From positions 1,510,267-1,574,266 of the forward strand of contig BCIH01000001.1 of assembly GCA_002897115.2 (NCBI GenBank): a stretch of 64,000 nt of DNA, read 5' to 3'. The notes beneath the pieces are model-generated. The model made no database searches. It was not told the origin of the DNA and saw only the letters and a program-made list of their open reading frames with translations. Below, in pieces: positions 38,578-50,860 of the stretch. The stretch is from Prototheca cutis (lineage: Eukaryota; Chlorophyta; Trebouxiophyceae; Chlorellales; Chlorellaceae). The position numbers and the translations under genes are program-made. The first letter of the stretch is position 1. Each line of letters begins with the position of its first letter.

Positions 38578-41500
38578 CCTCAGCCGCCACATGAGCAGCC
38601 GCCAAAGAATCCATGCCCTTGACAGCTTGGACAAAGCCGAGCAGCGCCTGGGAGGCCGCCGTGCGGAGTGCCAGGTCATCGGCATTGCGCAGATCGGCAG
38701 CACTCCGCTGGAGCACGAGCGCCACGGGCCCGCCGCCGTCGCCTGAAGCGAGACTGGTCCAGGCCTCCGGAGTCAAAGCCAGGTACGCGGCAAGTCGCCG
38801 GTCGTGGTCAGGCTCACCCACCTCAATCATCGACAGCGAAGCCAGCTCCTTGAGTGTAGCTGCTGCCTGTTTCCATGCGTCATCGTTGGCACCGCAAGAG
38901 ATGGCTTCCACGGCTGCCACAAGTCGCACCGCAGGCTCACCCTCCAGCAACTTGCCCGCCAGTGGTACCATCGCGGTAAACAGTGGCTTCAGCACCGGAG
39001 CCTCGGCAAACCCCGTGCCCGCGAGGGGTGCCCAAATGGATGCCAATACCGCCAGAGCACTGGAGGCCATGGCTTCCAGAGCGTGCGGCAGGCGCGCGGT
39101 CGCGGCGCCCGGTCGCAGCAGCGGTAAGAGGGCAGAACTTAGACTCTGCACCAGATCCGGGGTCGCGGCTTTGCGGCCGACGCGCTCCAGCAGGGCCAGC
39201 GCCCGGCGGGCAATGTCCTGCGCGAGTTCCGTGCCACCCGAGCGGCCGTGCTTGCGCAGGATGCTGGGCACGCCGTCGCCACCGCCGCGGCCAGTCTGCA
39301 GCCGCCACGCGCTCTCCACCAGACTCTTCAGCCCGGCGAGCAACGCGTCGAGGTGCCGGTCGTACAGCAGCGCACGGCCGCCGTCCGGCAGCTTCTCCAG
39401 AGCTTCCACCGTGTCCAGCACCGCTGTGCCCGAGGCCGTCGAGGTGGCGGGGGCAGCCAGGGACGCCAGCGCCTGGCCCAACAGCCGGCTGCCCAGCCGC
39501 TGTTCGGAAGCCCACGGCTCGGCGATGGGGCACAGCTCCATCGCTGGTGTATCGTCATCGCCGCTATCAATGTGCTGCCTGATCAATCCAAGACCCTCGG
39601 CATCCGCGAGCAGCGGCGCAAGGACGGGGTTGCCGGCCAGGGCCTGCGCCAATTCTATCAACGCCGGCGGCCTCGGTGCCGCGGCTTCGTTGACCAGTCG
39701 AGGCAGCAGCTCCACCACCACACCACCAAACAGCCGCGGCCACAGCGGCCGCAGTCGGGCCACCTCGCCCTCAAACAGCGTCAGCATATCTGTGATCAGT
39801 CGCAGACCCTGGTTCCGAAGCTTGCGAGACCCAGCCACCAGCTCAACATCACGGCTCTCATCGGCAAGGGTCGTCGCGCCAGCACCGCCGGTCTCGGGCA
39901 GCTCTGCCATGCCCCCTTCCACCAATACCACCGTGATTGCCAGCAAATCCGGAAGGTACATCTGGATAGAATTATTTTGCGGTTGGAGTAAGGGAGATTG
40001 GGATGAGTTATTGCTTATTCTCTGCAGTATTCCCAACATTGATGCAAAAGGGTGTCCATCACATCTCACAAGGTCAGCACACAGAGGGGGTGCAGCCATA
40101 CCACCCAGCAATCCCCCATCTGGATGTCCTTCCCCTCCAATGTGGCCAACGATGCTTTCCCCCCAATGTCCCCCCCCCCCCCGCCGCCGCCGCCGCAAAT
40201 ACACACACAAAAACAACGAGAACCCACCTGGAGCTGGTGCCCGAGCTTGGTGAGCAGGTCTTCCAGGGCCACCAGCAGCCCCAGGCGCCGTGTCATGGGC
40301 TGCTGCGCCATGCTTTCCACCTCAAGCGCCTGGAGCCAGGCGGCCACCCCGACCCGCCCCAACGACCACGTCCACGGTGGCAGCACCGCCACTGGCCTGC
40401 ATTTTGGTAACACAAAGTGGGGATGTCACGTGACTGTGATGGGTATTCGTCCGTGGCACTGCCCACAATGGAGACATTGCCCGCAATGGGAAAGCCAACA
40501 GACAAAACGTTCGCAGCACGCACATGACACCGTCGGGGTGATTGAGCTGGGGGAGACCACTCTGAAACACAGACTCAAAGGGTTCGAGGAACAGGGCCAG
40601 CACGGGGGCCAGCTCGGCAGGTGCCGCGCCCGACAGGAAATTAAGAATTGCGTTCCGTGCATCTGAAGAAAGGAAGGGGTTGGATCACGTGAGGGGAAGG
40701 CAGGGTATAGTATCGCACATTGCCACAATGCACAGCACGATTCTGCTGCTGGGGCCTCATGCCCAACGACCAACCAAGAAACAAAGAAACACACGCACTC
40801 TCTCTGCCGACCCGGCCGCTGCGCTTGCGCATCTTGGGGAACAGGACCGAGATCAGCAGCGGCACCACTTCCATCCGGTGCTCTGGTTGCAGCGGGATGG
40901 ACTCGTCGTCATCCCGCTCCACATTGGCCCTATTGTAGGGTTCGGTTGGTTGCTCGCGTGCTAGGTGGGGTACAGAGGATCGGAGAACCATGCACCTGTT
41001 TTTAAACCAAGCCATCCCTCTTCAACACACACACACACACGCGCGGCAGGTGTCGCCGCTTCACACCTCCCGCGGTACTAAAGCAGCATGACCCCAATGT
41101 CACACACACACACCCCAAGACACAGATAACGCAACGTACTCTTGGTTGAGAGAGAATGAGGCCATCTCCTTGCGCATGGTCTTGGGGTCTGCCAGCCTGG
41201 ACAGGCGATCTGCGTAGGGCACCAGCGCTTGGATCTTGAACGTCCTCAGGCTCTTCAGGGCCGCCAGCTGCACCGACGTGTCCATGTCGCGGGCATGTAG
41301 CGCGATGCGGTGGACCAGGATGGGACCCAGCGCGTGCCCGCGCAGACCCTTGAGGCCAGCCAGCAGTGCCAGCCACTCTCGCAGACCCGACCGCCAGGCT
41401 GCGAACGGAGGGAGGAGAGGAGTAGAGATGTGGTCTGTGGTCTGTGACATGCTGCATAACAAAAGGCCAGTGGCCCCCACAATCCATCCGACAGGGTGCA

Positions 41501-44500
41501 TGCGGGCTTAAGACGCGTCAGCTCTTCTCCTGTGACATGGACGAAAATTACTTTGTTGCCATGTTCTTCATCCATCCTCACCTTTGCCGGACAGGATTCC
41601 TTGTGGCCTCTCCGAGGAGGCCAGACGCAGTGCTTCTGCGGTTTTCTCCCCCGGAACGTCCTCGTTAGCATGGGCACTGTCTTCCTCTTCAAAGTCGTCA
41701 GCTTCTGCATCTTCTGGCTCATCGGCCTCCTCTGCNCCTGCCTCCCCCTCAGCGACTGCCCTGCCGGCGGCTGGGGCCTCGGAGTAGGCAACAAACAGGG
41801 GGACCCAGTCCTTGGCCCGGCCCTCAACGATGCTGTGCTTGGCGGCCGCTATGGCCTTGAGGATGTGCGCGAGACGAGCCGCGGCGTCCGTCCCCGGCGG
41901 TGGCTCGGCCGCACACGCGGCGGTAAATCGCTCCGACAGGAGCGGAGCATGCGAAACAGGCACTGCAAACTCTGCGGCACCCCGGTTTGCCCGGCCGACA
42001 CCCGACAGAAACTCCGCTTGCGTCGCGGACAGCTCCGCCAGCACGACGGGCCAGACATCTGCTGGGTAGGAAGAAAGTGCAACGGCCAGCGCCGCACCGG
42101 CCGACGGCCACAGGGGGCCGTACCGGATCCGAAGGACGCCCAGGATCGAGGAGGCGATCCCGGCAGCGTACCACCCTGGGAAAGCACGTTCCTCCATCTG
42201 CGTGGCCAGGCGGCCCAGGGCCACGCTCCCCGACCGACTCAGACCACCAGCGCTGGCACCCAGGCGCTCAATCTCCAGGACCGATGCCAGTGCTGCCGAG
42301 GGGGCACCGCCGACAGTGGGCTGGGGGAAGCAGCACAGCACGCGCAGAGTCGCCCGGCGCAGCGACGCGTCGGCGCCCCGCAGCGAGCCCAGTTGGACGC
42401 TGGCATCGACAAGATCATGCAGACCGTCAGGGGTGCACCCCGTAGGCAGGCCTTCGGCTGCTGCACGCCCCAGCAACGCCGCCGCGGCGTCCATCGCTGC
42501 AGCCCGACCAGGCCAGGTCTCGATGAGAGTCAGCGCTTTGCTGGCGAGACCAGCCAGGCGAACCTCGTCCCGCTCGAGCTGGGCCTGCGCGCAGAACGCC
42601 GCCCACAGCACCGTGCACTTTTCCACGTCACCGTCGTTGTTGTTTGGAGGGTTGTCTGCAGTCCTGTCGTTCTCTCCACTGCCCAATTCTAGATCGGCAC
42701 TCAGAGTCTCCACAAGCCCAGCAAGCTTTGCCAGGGCCTCGAGCGGCGGGCCCGTGGCGCCACCGGCCCCCAGGGCCTGGATGCACTGCAGGGCCGCCCA
42801 GGTCGGTGTGGGGTGCTCGGAGTCAAACGTGTCCAGGGCCCCCAGCACCGCAGCCTGCAGCGGCTTGGCCGCGCCGCAGCCCTGCTGCACCATGGCTTCG
42901 CTAAAGTCGGCCGCCACCGTCCACGCCCGGTCAATGAGGGCGGAAGCGATTGGATCTGCAAGAAATTGGTGGAGTTGGGTGCCTGGTTTCTTGTTTGTGT
43001 GATCCAGAACCCAGCTATGACAAGAGCAGTGCGTTGTTCGAACGATAGCTGTCAACCTCGGCTGGCAAGACAGGCATACAATCCAAATGCCAGTGCCTCC
43101 CTTAGGAACAACAACGGCAACAACCATGAACATACCATCGCTGTCTTCCACATCCAACTTTAAAATCCTGCTGAGGTGGCTTGTCATGCAGTCGCCAAAT
43201 GCGACGGCGGCCTGAGATCCTACGGTCAGAGCCAGCACATTCCGCCAAAACTCCAGCAGGCGCTGGTCGTCCATGTGCTCCGGCAGGCGCCGCCATTGCC
43301 GTGCCAGTTCCGGCAGCGCGGCGGGGCCTGGCGACGCGCCGGCCGCCTTGGTGTGGCCCCGGATCAGCGCCAGGCACAGGCGCAGGATGGCCGCCTGGCC
43401 TATGGCGGTTGCCAGCAGCGGCAGTGTCTTGAGCGCCGCAGTGGCCAGCGCGACGATGGGGACATAATCGGGTACGGACCCGCCGTTGCCCGTCTCCACC
43501 GCAAGACTGACGTGGTCCAGTGCATGCGCAGCCGTCGCCGCCGCCAGCGATGGAGCATTGGTGTCAGCCAGTGTCGTTTCACCTGTAGATTCCTTGCCGA
43601 GAATCTCCACGACAGTATCACTGCCGCCTGTCTTCGCACACTCGGCGAGGCGGTGCCGAGCCTCGGTCAGCAGTGCTGTCCATAGTGGCGCCGAACCCTC
43701 GCGGTTTACATGCTCCAGGAGCTGGGTCACCATCTCGTCCAACACAGCTGCATGCCGTCTCGCCAGAGCCAGGCGCTTGGCCGCTGGCAACTGTTTCGTG
43801 GCAGTGGACACCGGTTTCTTCGTCTGCGCAGCCCCGCTGTCGCCGTCCTCTGGCACCTCGGCGTCACTTTTTATTCCTCGGCCTGTTGCGCGGTCAGCGC
43901 GGAGGGCTTGCGCGAGGATCTTGGGCGCACGGCTGTGCAGCCTGCTGCCGATGTGACGGCACCCGGCGGCCAGGAGGCAGGCTGCGGCGTGCACGGCGGC
44001 TTCGCGGTCACCCGTGCACGCATCGGCCAGCACGGCCCGAACAGCCGTCCCGGCCCCTTGGCCTGCGCACAGCGTCCGCAGCAGCAGTGCGGGGGGTTCG
44101 GCGGCCAGGCGCCGGATGTGGGCCGCACGGTGGCGACGCAGGCCACTCAGAACCTGAAGCGTGCCGTGGAAATCCTGCGACAGCCAGGGGGCTAGATTCT
44201 TGGTCAGACCAAACAGTGCGGTGAAGATGTGCTGCAGCGATTCGGGGTCACGGTCCATTCCGCCCTCCACCAGTCGTGTCAGTGCTTGGACGATGTCGCC
44301 GTAAAAGGGGACGCAGTCCTGCTGCAGGTCGCGAGCGAGCCAGACCAGCAGGTCCACCAGCGGCTCCAAAGAAAGCGCAGCCGTGGGGGTCAAGCGTTCC
44401 AGGATCGCGCCCACGATCGCCCGCCGGTTGTGCACCAGTTGCGGCATGTCATGCGTCAGCTGCGGCAGCGCACGTGCTACTGCGGAAAAGTCCTCCGCAG

Positions 44501-44660
44501 CGTTGAGTTCCCGCCAGTGCTCCAGGCGCTCCTGGAAAAAGGAGGTGAACCTGGGCAGCGGATCCGCCCGCCGGGGGTCCTTGCCCAAGTACACATCAAT
44601 GCAGATCTGCAGTGGGGGTGGAGGGTGTGGTTGTGTGTGTGTGTGTGTGGGGGGGTGTGT

Positions 44661-44735
<75 letters not shown>

Positions 44736-44998
44736 CTGCCCACTGCAGCGCCGCACCGCCCTGCCGCACCAAGTTGGCTTTGTGCTGTGAGTTCAGCCAG
44801 TGGGGAGCCCACGACCTCACCATGACCCCATGGCCTTGCAGCAGCAACAAAAGCCCCGATTCACTCCTCCCTCAAAATGCTCATAAAACACAGGAATCGC
44901 AGCATTACCTTGTCTATTTGCTGCTCGAATGTAAGGAACTTGTGCCGCTTGACCCGCTTCACGGGCCGCAAGTCCTCCTCCCTGTCGCTGTCGGACAT
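34025..44998 (-). CDS. UTP20: Small-subunit processome component UTP20 (DRIM)
   Basis: UTP20 is a giant HEAT-repeat protein of the nucleolar U3 processome, needed for 18S rRNA maturation. ATG 44998 opens MSDSDREEDLRPVKRVKRHKF. Exon 2 begins ICIDVYLGKDPRRADPLPRF, followed by FFQERLEHWRELNAAEDF, LEPLVDLLVWLARDLQQDCVPFY and HIRRLAAEPPALLLRTL, which match the DRIM/UTP20 N-terminal region. Long Ala/Leu-rich helical-repeat exons fill the middle (for example 37700-40200 and 41570-44600) with two acidic linkers (around 38470-38520 and 41690-41740). The C-terminal tail is basic (AAQRKMAKQSAKKAGRAKAMEEEKR) and ends GGGGGARGGWR at 34025, typical of the UTP20 tail. The size, of the order of 2,500 residues, fits the family. 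N at 41736. The gene occupies 17% of the window and several introns carry polar simple repeats. Confidence 0.9.
40165..40210. repeat. C-run, (CCG)n and CA tract (sense GT/G near a UTP20 donor)
   Basis: In the UTP20 sense strand the intron starts GTGGGTTCTC, followed by GTGTGTGTA, CGG repeats and a 13-G run. On the plus strand the C-run is 40170-40182. It matches the donor-side G/GT pattern. Confidence 0.8.
44630..44735. repeat. (GT)n plus 61-base G homopolymer (sense C/CA before a UTP20 acceptor)
   Basis: The G-run is 44675-44735, preceded by GTGTGTG blocks (44631-44674). In the UTP20 sense strand this is C61, then (CA)n, ending in CCACTGCAG at the acceptor of intron 1. Such a length is at the limit of reliable assembly. 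Confidence 0.93.
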
Positions 44999-45368
44999 GG
45001 TGGCGCAGCCGAGGCCCAACGGAGGCGATTGCACGGCCTATGATGGCTTCATTTGATCAATATATCATGGAATATAACTTTACGCGATACAGGAATGCCG
45101 TTGACACGACAGAGGAGCTTGCATGCATGTGCGTGCTGCTGTTTGCTCGATGGTTTTCGCCATGGAAACCTGGCGCGCCCTGGCGCTTGGCAAAAGGCGA
45201 ACTGTTGGATCGGGGACCAACCTTCGTGACATCTGCTTCTTGGATCCGCGGGCGCCACGGTCTGCACGACCACGCGTGCACTGCAGTAAGAGGTAAATCG
45301 ACATCAGGGCTCGGTAGTATCATCGGATTCGTGCCGCCTTCGTGGACCACGCTCTTTCGAATCACGAC

Positions 45369-47333
45369 ATGGCTCCAGTCCAGGTAGCCTCCGGTTCCGG
45401 AATCGGGACAGCCAAGTGATCCGCTTCCAACGTTGGGACTCAAGGACCAGCTCATATGTTTTTATTACACCTTTTTGATGCACTTCCTCACTTTTTATTG
45501 TGCAGATTGAGTTGAAGGAGGCGAATGGGGATGTCGTGCGCACGCCAAATATGGCGTTGCGCATGACGGGACCAACTCCTCACCACTTGGGAATGAGCCC
45601 TGGCGCATGGACGGTACGCATCGCGTGGGATAGATGATGCCTGCCATGATCCATGACGACAGTGATGGAGATGGGTTCATTGCTGATGTGCTGCTTGCCT
45701 TTAAAAAAGGTAACTTGCAGGTGTTTGAGTTTGGGACTGTGTTGGTCACTGCTGAGCGAGGACCCCCCCCCCCCCAAACACACAAACTGTGCAGGTCTTG
45801 TCGGCTTGGAACCAGCTCATGGTGCGTCCTGGGTTTTCCTTCAATGCTGGATACCGGATGCAGCTCGTCCCCAGGGACGATCCGAGATACATTTGGGTCA
45901 AGTTTGGGCGCTGGGGCTTGCTGGAGTCGAGCAAGGTGGACGCCTTCCCCCGCCCTGAAAAACTGATCGAGATTTATGAGTTTGAGGCATGTCCCTACTG
46001 CAGGTGAGTTTTTCAGGGCATAAGAGGTGATTTTTTGTGTATTACAGGTTTTCCCGCGCTTGTGTGCCGTTGGACTGGCAGCAGGTCCCAGCACTGAGGC
46101 AGGCAGCAGGCTCAGCGTTGATTAAAGCGCCGATCCCAAAGACCGCCCGGTCCTCCCCATTCATTGTGCGGCGTTCCCACTGCCCACAACCAGGAAAGTG
46201 CGGGAGGCAATCTCCATTCTGGACATCGATGTGATATTCTACCCCTGCCCCAAGAATGGGCCCACGTGGCGGAAGAAAGTCAAGGAGGAGACGGGCAAGA
46301 CCATGTTCCCTTACATGAAGGACCCCAACACAGGTACCGACGGGTGTGTGCGCGCGCGTCTGGAGGCCCCAGACAGGCGGCTGGCATGGATGCTGTGTAC
46401 TTGTGAAAATCATTTCGAAATGAAGACTGGAATGAACCTCAGTCTCCGGACGTCACCGGCACAGCTGGCACCTGCTGCTCCCATGGGGTACCCCACTGCC
46501 AGGTGTCGCGATGTTTGAGAGTGACGACATCATCAGGTACCTGTTCCAGAGATACGGCGACGGCCACGTCCCCTGGACGCTGAGCTTTGGCCCTCTCACT
46601 GTCATCCACTGCGCTCTGGGAAATGCGCCGAGGTGGGCTTAGTGTTGGGTTGCTGGTTCTTCCAAGCTTTTGTCATCCCAGCGACAGCAGCCAAAGTTAG
46701 TCGCGTGCTTCACAATACGCATGGTACACAGGGCAATGAGGGGTCGGACCTACAGCCCCTCTCGGCTGCCCAAGAAGCCGCTGGTGGTCTGGGGTTCTGA
46801 GGGAAGTCCTTACAGCAAGGTGCGCGCCAGAGGTCGAGGCCCGGCTGCAAGGCATTGCCAGGAGAGCGATGAAGCTGCAGTGTGCATTTCCCTTGACATG
46901 GACGTGAGCCCATCACGAGCAAACACCCATTCCCTGCAGCTGGTTCGGGAGGTGCTCGTGGAGCTTGAGATCCCCTATATCCAAGTGACCACGGGTCGGG
47001 GATCTCCCAAGCGTCAGATCCTCTTTGATGCCCGGGGCAGGTTCCAGATGCCTTATCTGGAGGTGAGTGCAGTGGAGTGAATTCCATGGTTTGCGATCGC
47101 AGCGGTGCAGCAGGACATTGTCTCTTGCAGTTTTCTGTGTGTGTGGAACGGTCAACATGGATTGCAGCATTCAAGCAGGCCAAGGCGCTGCTTCTCCGAT
47201 GAAAACCGTGGCCAAAAAACGGGACCCCATTATGCAGGATGAAAACGAGGGTGTGGCTATGTTCGAATCCAAGTACATTATCGAGTACCTCAGGAGCACG
47301 TATGGCGTGGAAGCACCCAACAAGACTGACTAA
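45369..47333 (+). CDS. Plastid thioredoxin-like protein with tandem GST-N/glutaredoxin domains
   Basis: This matches the plant family of At5g03880-type chloroplast proteins with two thioredoxin-fold (GST_N_3) domains. The exon at 45495 starts IELKEANGDVVRTPN; the next reads VLSAWNQLMVRPGF to PEKLIEIYEFEACPYC. Domain 1 continues KVREAISILDIDVIFYPCPK, TMFPYMKDPNTG and AMFESDDIIRYLF. Domain 2 has PLVVWGSEGSPYSK, LVREVLVELEIPYIQV, RGSPKRQILFDARGRFQMPYLE and the C-terminal MFESKYIIEYLRSTYG. Domain 1 keeps a CPYC redox motif, while domain 2 has SPYS and no cysteine. The start is unsure: ATG 45369 (MAPVQ) splices in frame, and an upstream frame from 45040 joins in frame as well; neither gives a clear transit peptide. 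A 13-C run precedes the acceptor near 45798. Confidence 0.8.
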
Positions 47334-47895
47334 GGCACACGCAGGACAGCTGCCCCAACGGGATGTTCCATTGCCTTGTTGCATGCAACCTGGATGCCTG
47401 TGCACCCATTGAAAACCCGTCTTGCTGATTGCAGCTTGTGTGTTGAGCATGATTTTATCCTTGCCATTTTGAATGTGCTCATGGCACAGATCCGACTGAC
47501 TGATTGCCTGCATGTGTTGCTTTGAGATGGCATGTGGTGTTGTGAACAAGGCCATGTGCAACAATTTGGACCGGCTTGAAAGGCAAGAAGGACGCCCAGA
47601 AAGGGAACATACTATTCACCAGATATCCATGTGCCTTGAGCCCAAAGGGATACCTCTAGGTGGCTAGAGTTTCCAGACAGCGTTGCAAATACAGCCACAG
47701 AGGGGATACAGGTAAGGGTAAGAGCTACATCAACTCATGCCACTGCAGAAAGGGATACTCAAAAGGCATATCAATATCTGCTTTTCAAGCATTGGAACGA
47801 TTGTTTTCTTCTCAGCATGCCTTGCTTCTGGGAGGTTGTCACGATCGCAGGGGCCACAACCCTGGCCACCAGCGGGGGTGACCGCACCTTCGCAA
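47334..47895. other. Convergent region without recognised gene
   Basis: This lies between the thioredoxin-like stop and the small minus-strand gene. No protein family is recognised in any frame and no RNA gene was seen. Confidence 0.35.
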
Positions 47896-48312
47896 TCACT
47901 TGACGTCGACGGGGTGCGAGCGCAGGTTGTTCAGCGCCTTCTCGCGCGGCGTGAACTCTGGTGAGGACGGTGTTTCCAGGTCCTGGATGAAGTGCGAGCC
48001 GCCATGCTGCGTGGGGATTCAATGCTGTGGTCTCGGAAAGGTTTCGGAGGGCAGGGGTGCACCGACTCTCTCCCCCCCCCCCGCGCATGCCGAATTCCTC
48101 ATATCCGACAAAGAAATGGAGCATGCCTTTGTAGGCGTCGATCCTAAAGAGCAGGATGCCACTCGTGGTACTGTCATTTCCTTGACAGCCAAGCGTGGGA
48201 GCTTGGGAGGCGACAAGCTCCTGGGAAGGATGGGGACGCGGTCCCACCTCCTTTTCTCGTCCTCCTCACGCACCGTAGTATAAAGTGCGGGCTGCACGGT
48301 GACCGGATTCAT
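47896..48312 (-). CDS. Small protein of about 52 residues, two exons, unknown
   Basis: Exon 1 (48274-48312) is MNPVTVQPALYTT with a GTGCGTGAG donor. Exon 2 (47896-48014) follows an ACGCAG acceptor: HGGSHFIQDLETPSSPEFTP then REKALNNLRSHPVDVK and stop. Both exons are phase 0, so they join cleanly. The Ser/Pro-rich linker and the ALNNLRSHPVD end look like a genuine short protein, perhaps an organelle-complex subunit, but no family is recognised. A possible intermediate exon (IDAYKGMLHFFVGYEEF, about 48085-48140) would change the length. The gene is divergent from VPS2, 378 bases away. Confidence 0.4.
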
Positions 48313-48690
48313 ACTGCAATCATGATATGTATATTGGAGTAAAGGGAAAGGGCGTGCCCGCTGTTTTCAGCGCGTTGCGGTGGAAAGGACACGGCACTGT
48401 GTTCGATGGTGCATGTCGCGGGTTTGGGCCCGCAAGGGGTTGCCAGATCGCATTCGCGACGACGCGTTGGCTTGCAAAGCGCCACGCTTGGTGTTGGATC
48501 CCAGAGCTTCGCTCCATCCGCACTCCTGCACTGTGGTCCGGTTATTAAACATCAAAGCATTTTGGATCCTCATCCGCGGACAGAGTGCTCAGCCCCAGTC
48601 GGGTGTTGGTTGGGGCGAGATTAGGGAGCTGGGTCCAAGCCCCAAGGGAGGAGAGAACACCTGCGCGGCAGGCCGCAGGAGCTTGTCAGG
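48313..48690. other. Short divergent promoter region, small gene / VPS2
   Basis: No coding exon is recognised. The spacing of 378 bases between two divergent start codons suggests a shared bidirectional promoter. Plus-strand open frames here have no recognised content. Confidence 0.4.
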
Positions 48691-50074
48691 ATGTGGATAT
48701 TCGGCCGACGGAAAACAGCTGCAGGTAGGCACTCGTCAAGCGAAATTGCGGCGACTTGGCGGTGCGCAGGCCTTGCCAGCGTCCCGAGAGTTCCCGTCCC
48801 ACACACACTGTAGAGCTCCTGCGGGAGAACAAGCGCCTGCTGGACAGGTCCATCAGGGAGTTGGACAGGGAACGCACTGGGCTGCAGAATCAGGAGAAGA
48901 AGCTGATCATGGAGATCAAGAAAATGGCCAAAGAAGGCCAGATGGTGTGACGGCGGGGTGGGACGCTGAGAGCGTGGCAAGCTTGTGTTTGCGCTGTTGA
49001 CCGTCAAAGCTCCGTCTCTGCCGAAAGCTAAACCACTCATGCCTCCAGTCCAAAACACCCCCACCATGAGTAGGACGCGGTGAGAGTGATGGCAAAGTCG
49101 CTGGTCCGAAACCGGCACGCCGTGACCAAGCTGTTCCAGCTCAAGAGCCAGCTTCAAGCCGTGTCACTCCGCATCGCGGTGTGTAGGCAGGCAGGGGGGA
49201 TGGGTGTGGAAAGCATTCCGCCTTTTTTTTTGGGAATGAAAGCTGGCTTGCCTGGTATCTTTCGTCATCGAAATGTTGCCCTGAATGCCGTGTGTGTTGT
49301 TTCCCAAGGAGCACCCGCGCATTGTTCTCCTTCCGTCTCCCGAATTTCCACTGCAGACACTCAAGTCGACGCACGCGATGGCCGACGCGATGAAAGGCGC
49401 CACGCGGGCCATGGGCATGATGAACAAGCGCATGAACCTGCCGGCGCTGGCCAAGGTATTGTTGTTGCCTGTTGGTTGTGTTGAGGGGGGGTTGAATAGT
49501 GAGTCGAAATGGGGGAATGTTGTAGGGAGGGAGGAACACGGAGTGGCGCCCCAGGCAGGTGCAGACATACACACCACACGCCTCACACCCAGGCTCTACA
49601 GCCCCTCCCCACTCTCCCCCCCTTTTCTTTTTTGTCCATGACAAATGACAACAGATCATGCGCGAGTTTGAGCGGCAGAATGAGCGGATGGAGATGACGA
49701 GCGAGATGATGGGGGATGCGGTTGACGGCATCTTTGAGGAAGGGGGCGAGGAGGAAGAAACAGATGACCTGGTGAATCAGGTGCTCGACGAGATTGGCAT
49801 CAACCTGGACGCCGACCTCGTGTCGGCGCCGCAGGGCCGGACACAGGTTGCCACAGCACCGCAGGCTGTGGCGCCCGAGGCCATCGGTGCAGCCGTAGGC
49901 GCGGGGCCCGGGCTCAGTGGCTCGCGGCGCCAGGGATCGCCGCCGCCGCGGTTTCCTCCCGCGGGCGGCGACGCCGGCGCCGGGGCGGGGGTTGGGGGTG
50001 CAGGCCTGGACGCGGGGTCCTCTGGACTGGACGATGATCTTCAAGCTCGGCTCGACCGCCTGCGCAAGTCTTGA
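48691..50074 (+). CDS. VPS2: ESCRT-III subunit VPS2/CHMP2
   Basis: ESCRT-III polymers cut membrane necks in multivesicular-body sorting and cytokinesis; VPS2 caps the polymer and recruits the VPS4 ATPase. ATG 48691 gives MWIFGRRKTAA, followed by exons ELLRENKRLLDRSIRELDRE, AVRVMAKSLVRNRHAVTKLF, TLKSTHAMADAMKGATRAMG and IMREFERQNERMEMTSEMMG. These match the CHMP2 N-terminus (MSFLFGKRKTPAELLRENKR) very closely. The last exon has the acidic EEGGEEEETDDLVNQVLDEIG. A Gly/Ala-rich low-complexity insert of about 60 residues comes before the C-terminal MIM1-type motif DDDLQARLDRLRKS, which binds the VPS4 MIT domain. The insert is longer than in animals. All five parts join at GT-AG sites. Confidence 0.95.
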
Positions 50075-50608
50075 TGCACGTTTGCAAACAGGCATTTCCT
50101 CCTTTTTAGCGGCATGGGTCGCCGCTGGCATCACTCAACACACCTATCCCTACACCCCATGACAAGGTGTTCTGGTGACGTGGCATTGCCTGCCCAGCCA
50201 AGAGGGCTGCCGCCCGCAAACGCAGACCCCTGTCCACCTGCGCTCGTGCTTTACAGCATCTGCACTGGGGGTTCATTTTATGGTCCACTGGAGTTCCTTC
50301 AGGCTGAAACATCCACGTGCCAGGCCAGCCGGGCCATGCACCCACACGCAGGTCATTGCTGGGTGCCTCTCACTCTCTTGATTGGAAGCCCTCGCACTGT
50401 CCTGGCCGCTCCTTTGGCCCATGCATGACAATGGGGCGGAGCATGTACATGTACTGCACTGTGTGCCCTGCTTGGCAGACAGATCAAACACAGTGGTGTT
50501 GAGGGCCAGTCAGCCACTCAGCCTGCAGGGCCTCACCTCTATTGCCACGGGCGCCTGCCCTTGTGATGTCAGCAACACTACCAAATATGTCGGAACAAGC
50601 GCCCAGGC
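50075..50608. other. Convergent region, VPS2 / VMA21
   Basis: No gene is recognised; both 3' untranslated regions lie here. Confidence 0.4.
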
Positions 50609-50860
50609 TCAGTCCTCCTTCTTTCTGCTATCAGCGGGCGGGTTTTCCCGCCAGGCGAATATCAGGAAGGTCAAGATGACCACGTTGACGGCCAGCACGG
50701 CAAGGATGCCCCCCGCGACAGCCCGGGTGTGATCTGTGAGGGGTCCTGGGAAAGCAGCATCTAGAGCTCCATCGACGGCGCCGTATTTCACGAAAAAGAA
50801 AGTGGAAAGGGGTGCTACGACCATGAGGACGCTGTGCAACAGAAAGTTGATTGTCGCCAT
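50609..50860 (-). CDS. VMA21: V-ATPase assembly factor VMA21
   Basis: VMA21 is an ER membrane chaperone that assembles the V0 sector of the vacuolar proton pump. ATG 50860 gives MATINFLLHSVLMVVAPLST with a first membrane span. AVAGGILAVLAVNVVILTFLIFAW is the second. The tail RENPPADSRKKED ends in the dilysine KKED, the KKXX-type ER-retrieval signal; yeast Vma21 ends in the same residues. An in-frame upstream stretch (VPVGGEEKAPKPRGA) and an AG near 50916 suggest a possible extra first exon. The size of about 83 residues is normal. It is the only gene here recognised mainly from topology and tail, so the call is good but not certain. Confidence 0.82.
   Translation of the reverse strand: MATINFLLHSVLMVVAPLSTFFFVKYGAVDGALDAAFPGPLTDHTRAVAGGILAVLAVNVVILTFLIFAWRENPPADSRKKED

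Noticed and set aside
38613..40253. A 546-codon plus-strand frame inside UTP20
   Set aside because: It is antisense to a well-supported HEAT-repeat coding region; Ser/Arg/Pro-rich composition is typical of GC-rich shadows.
44675..44735. Possible telomere or G-quadruplex gene-control element
   Set aside because: A pure homopolymer within an intron next to CA/GT tracts; better explained by the intron-end repeat pattern, without evidence for control.
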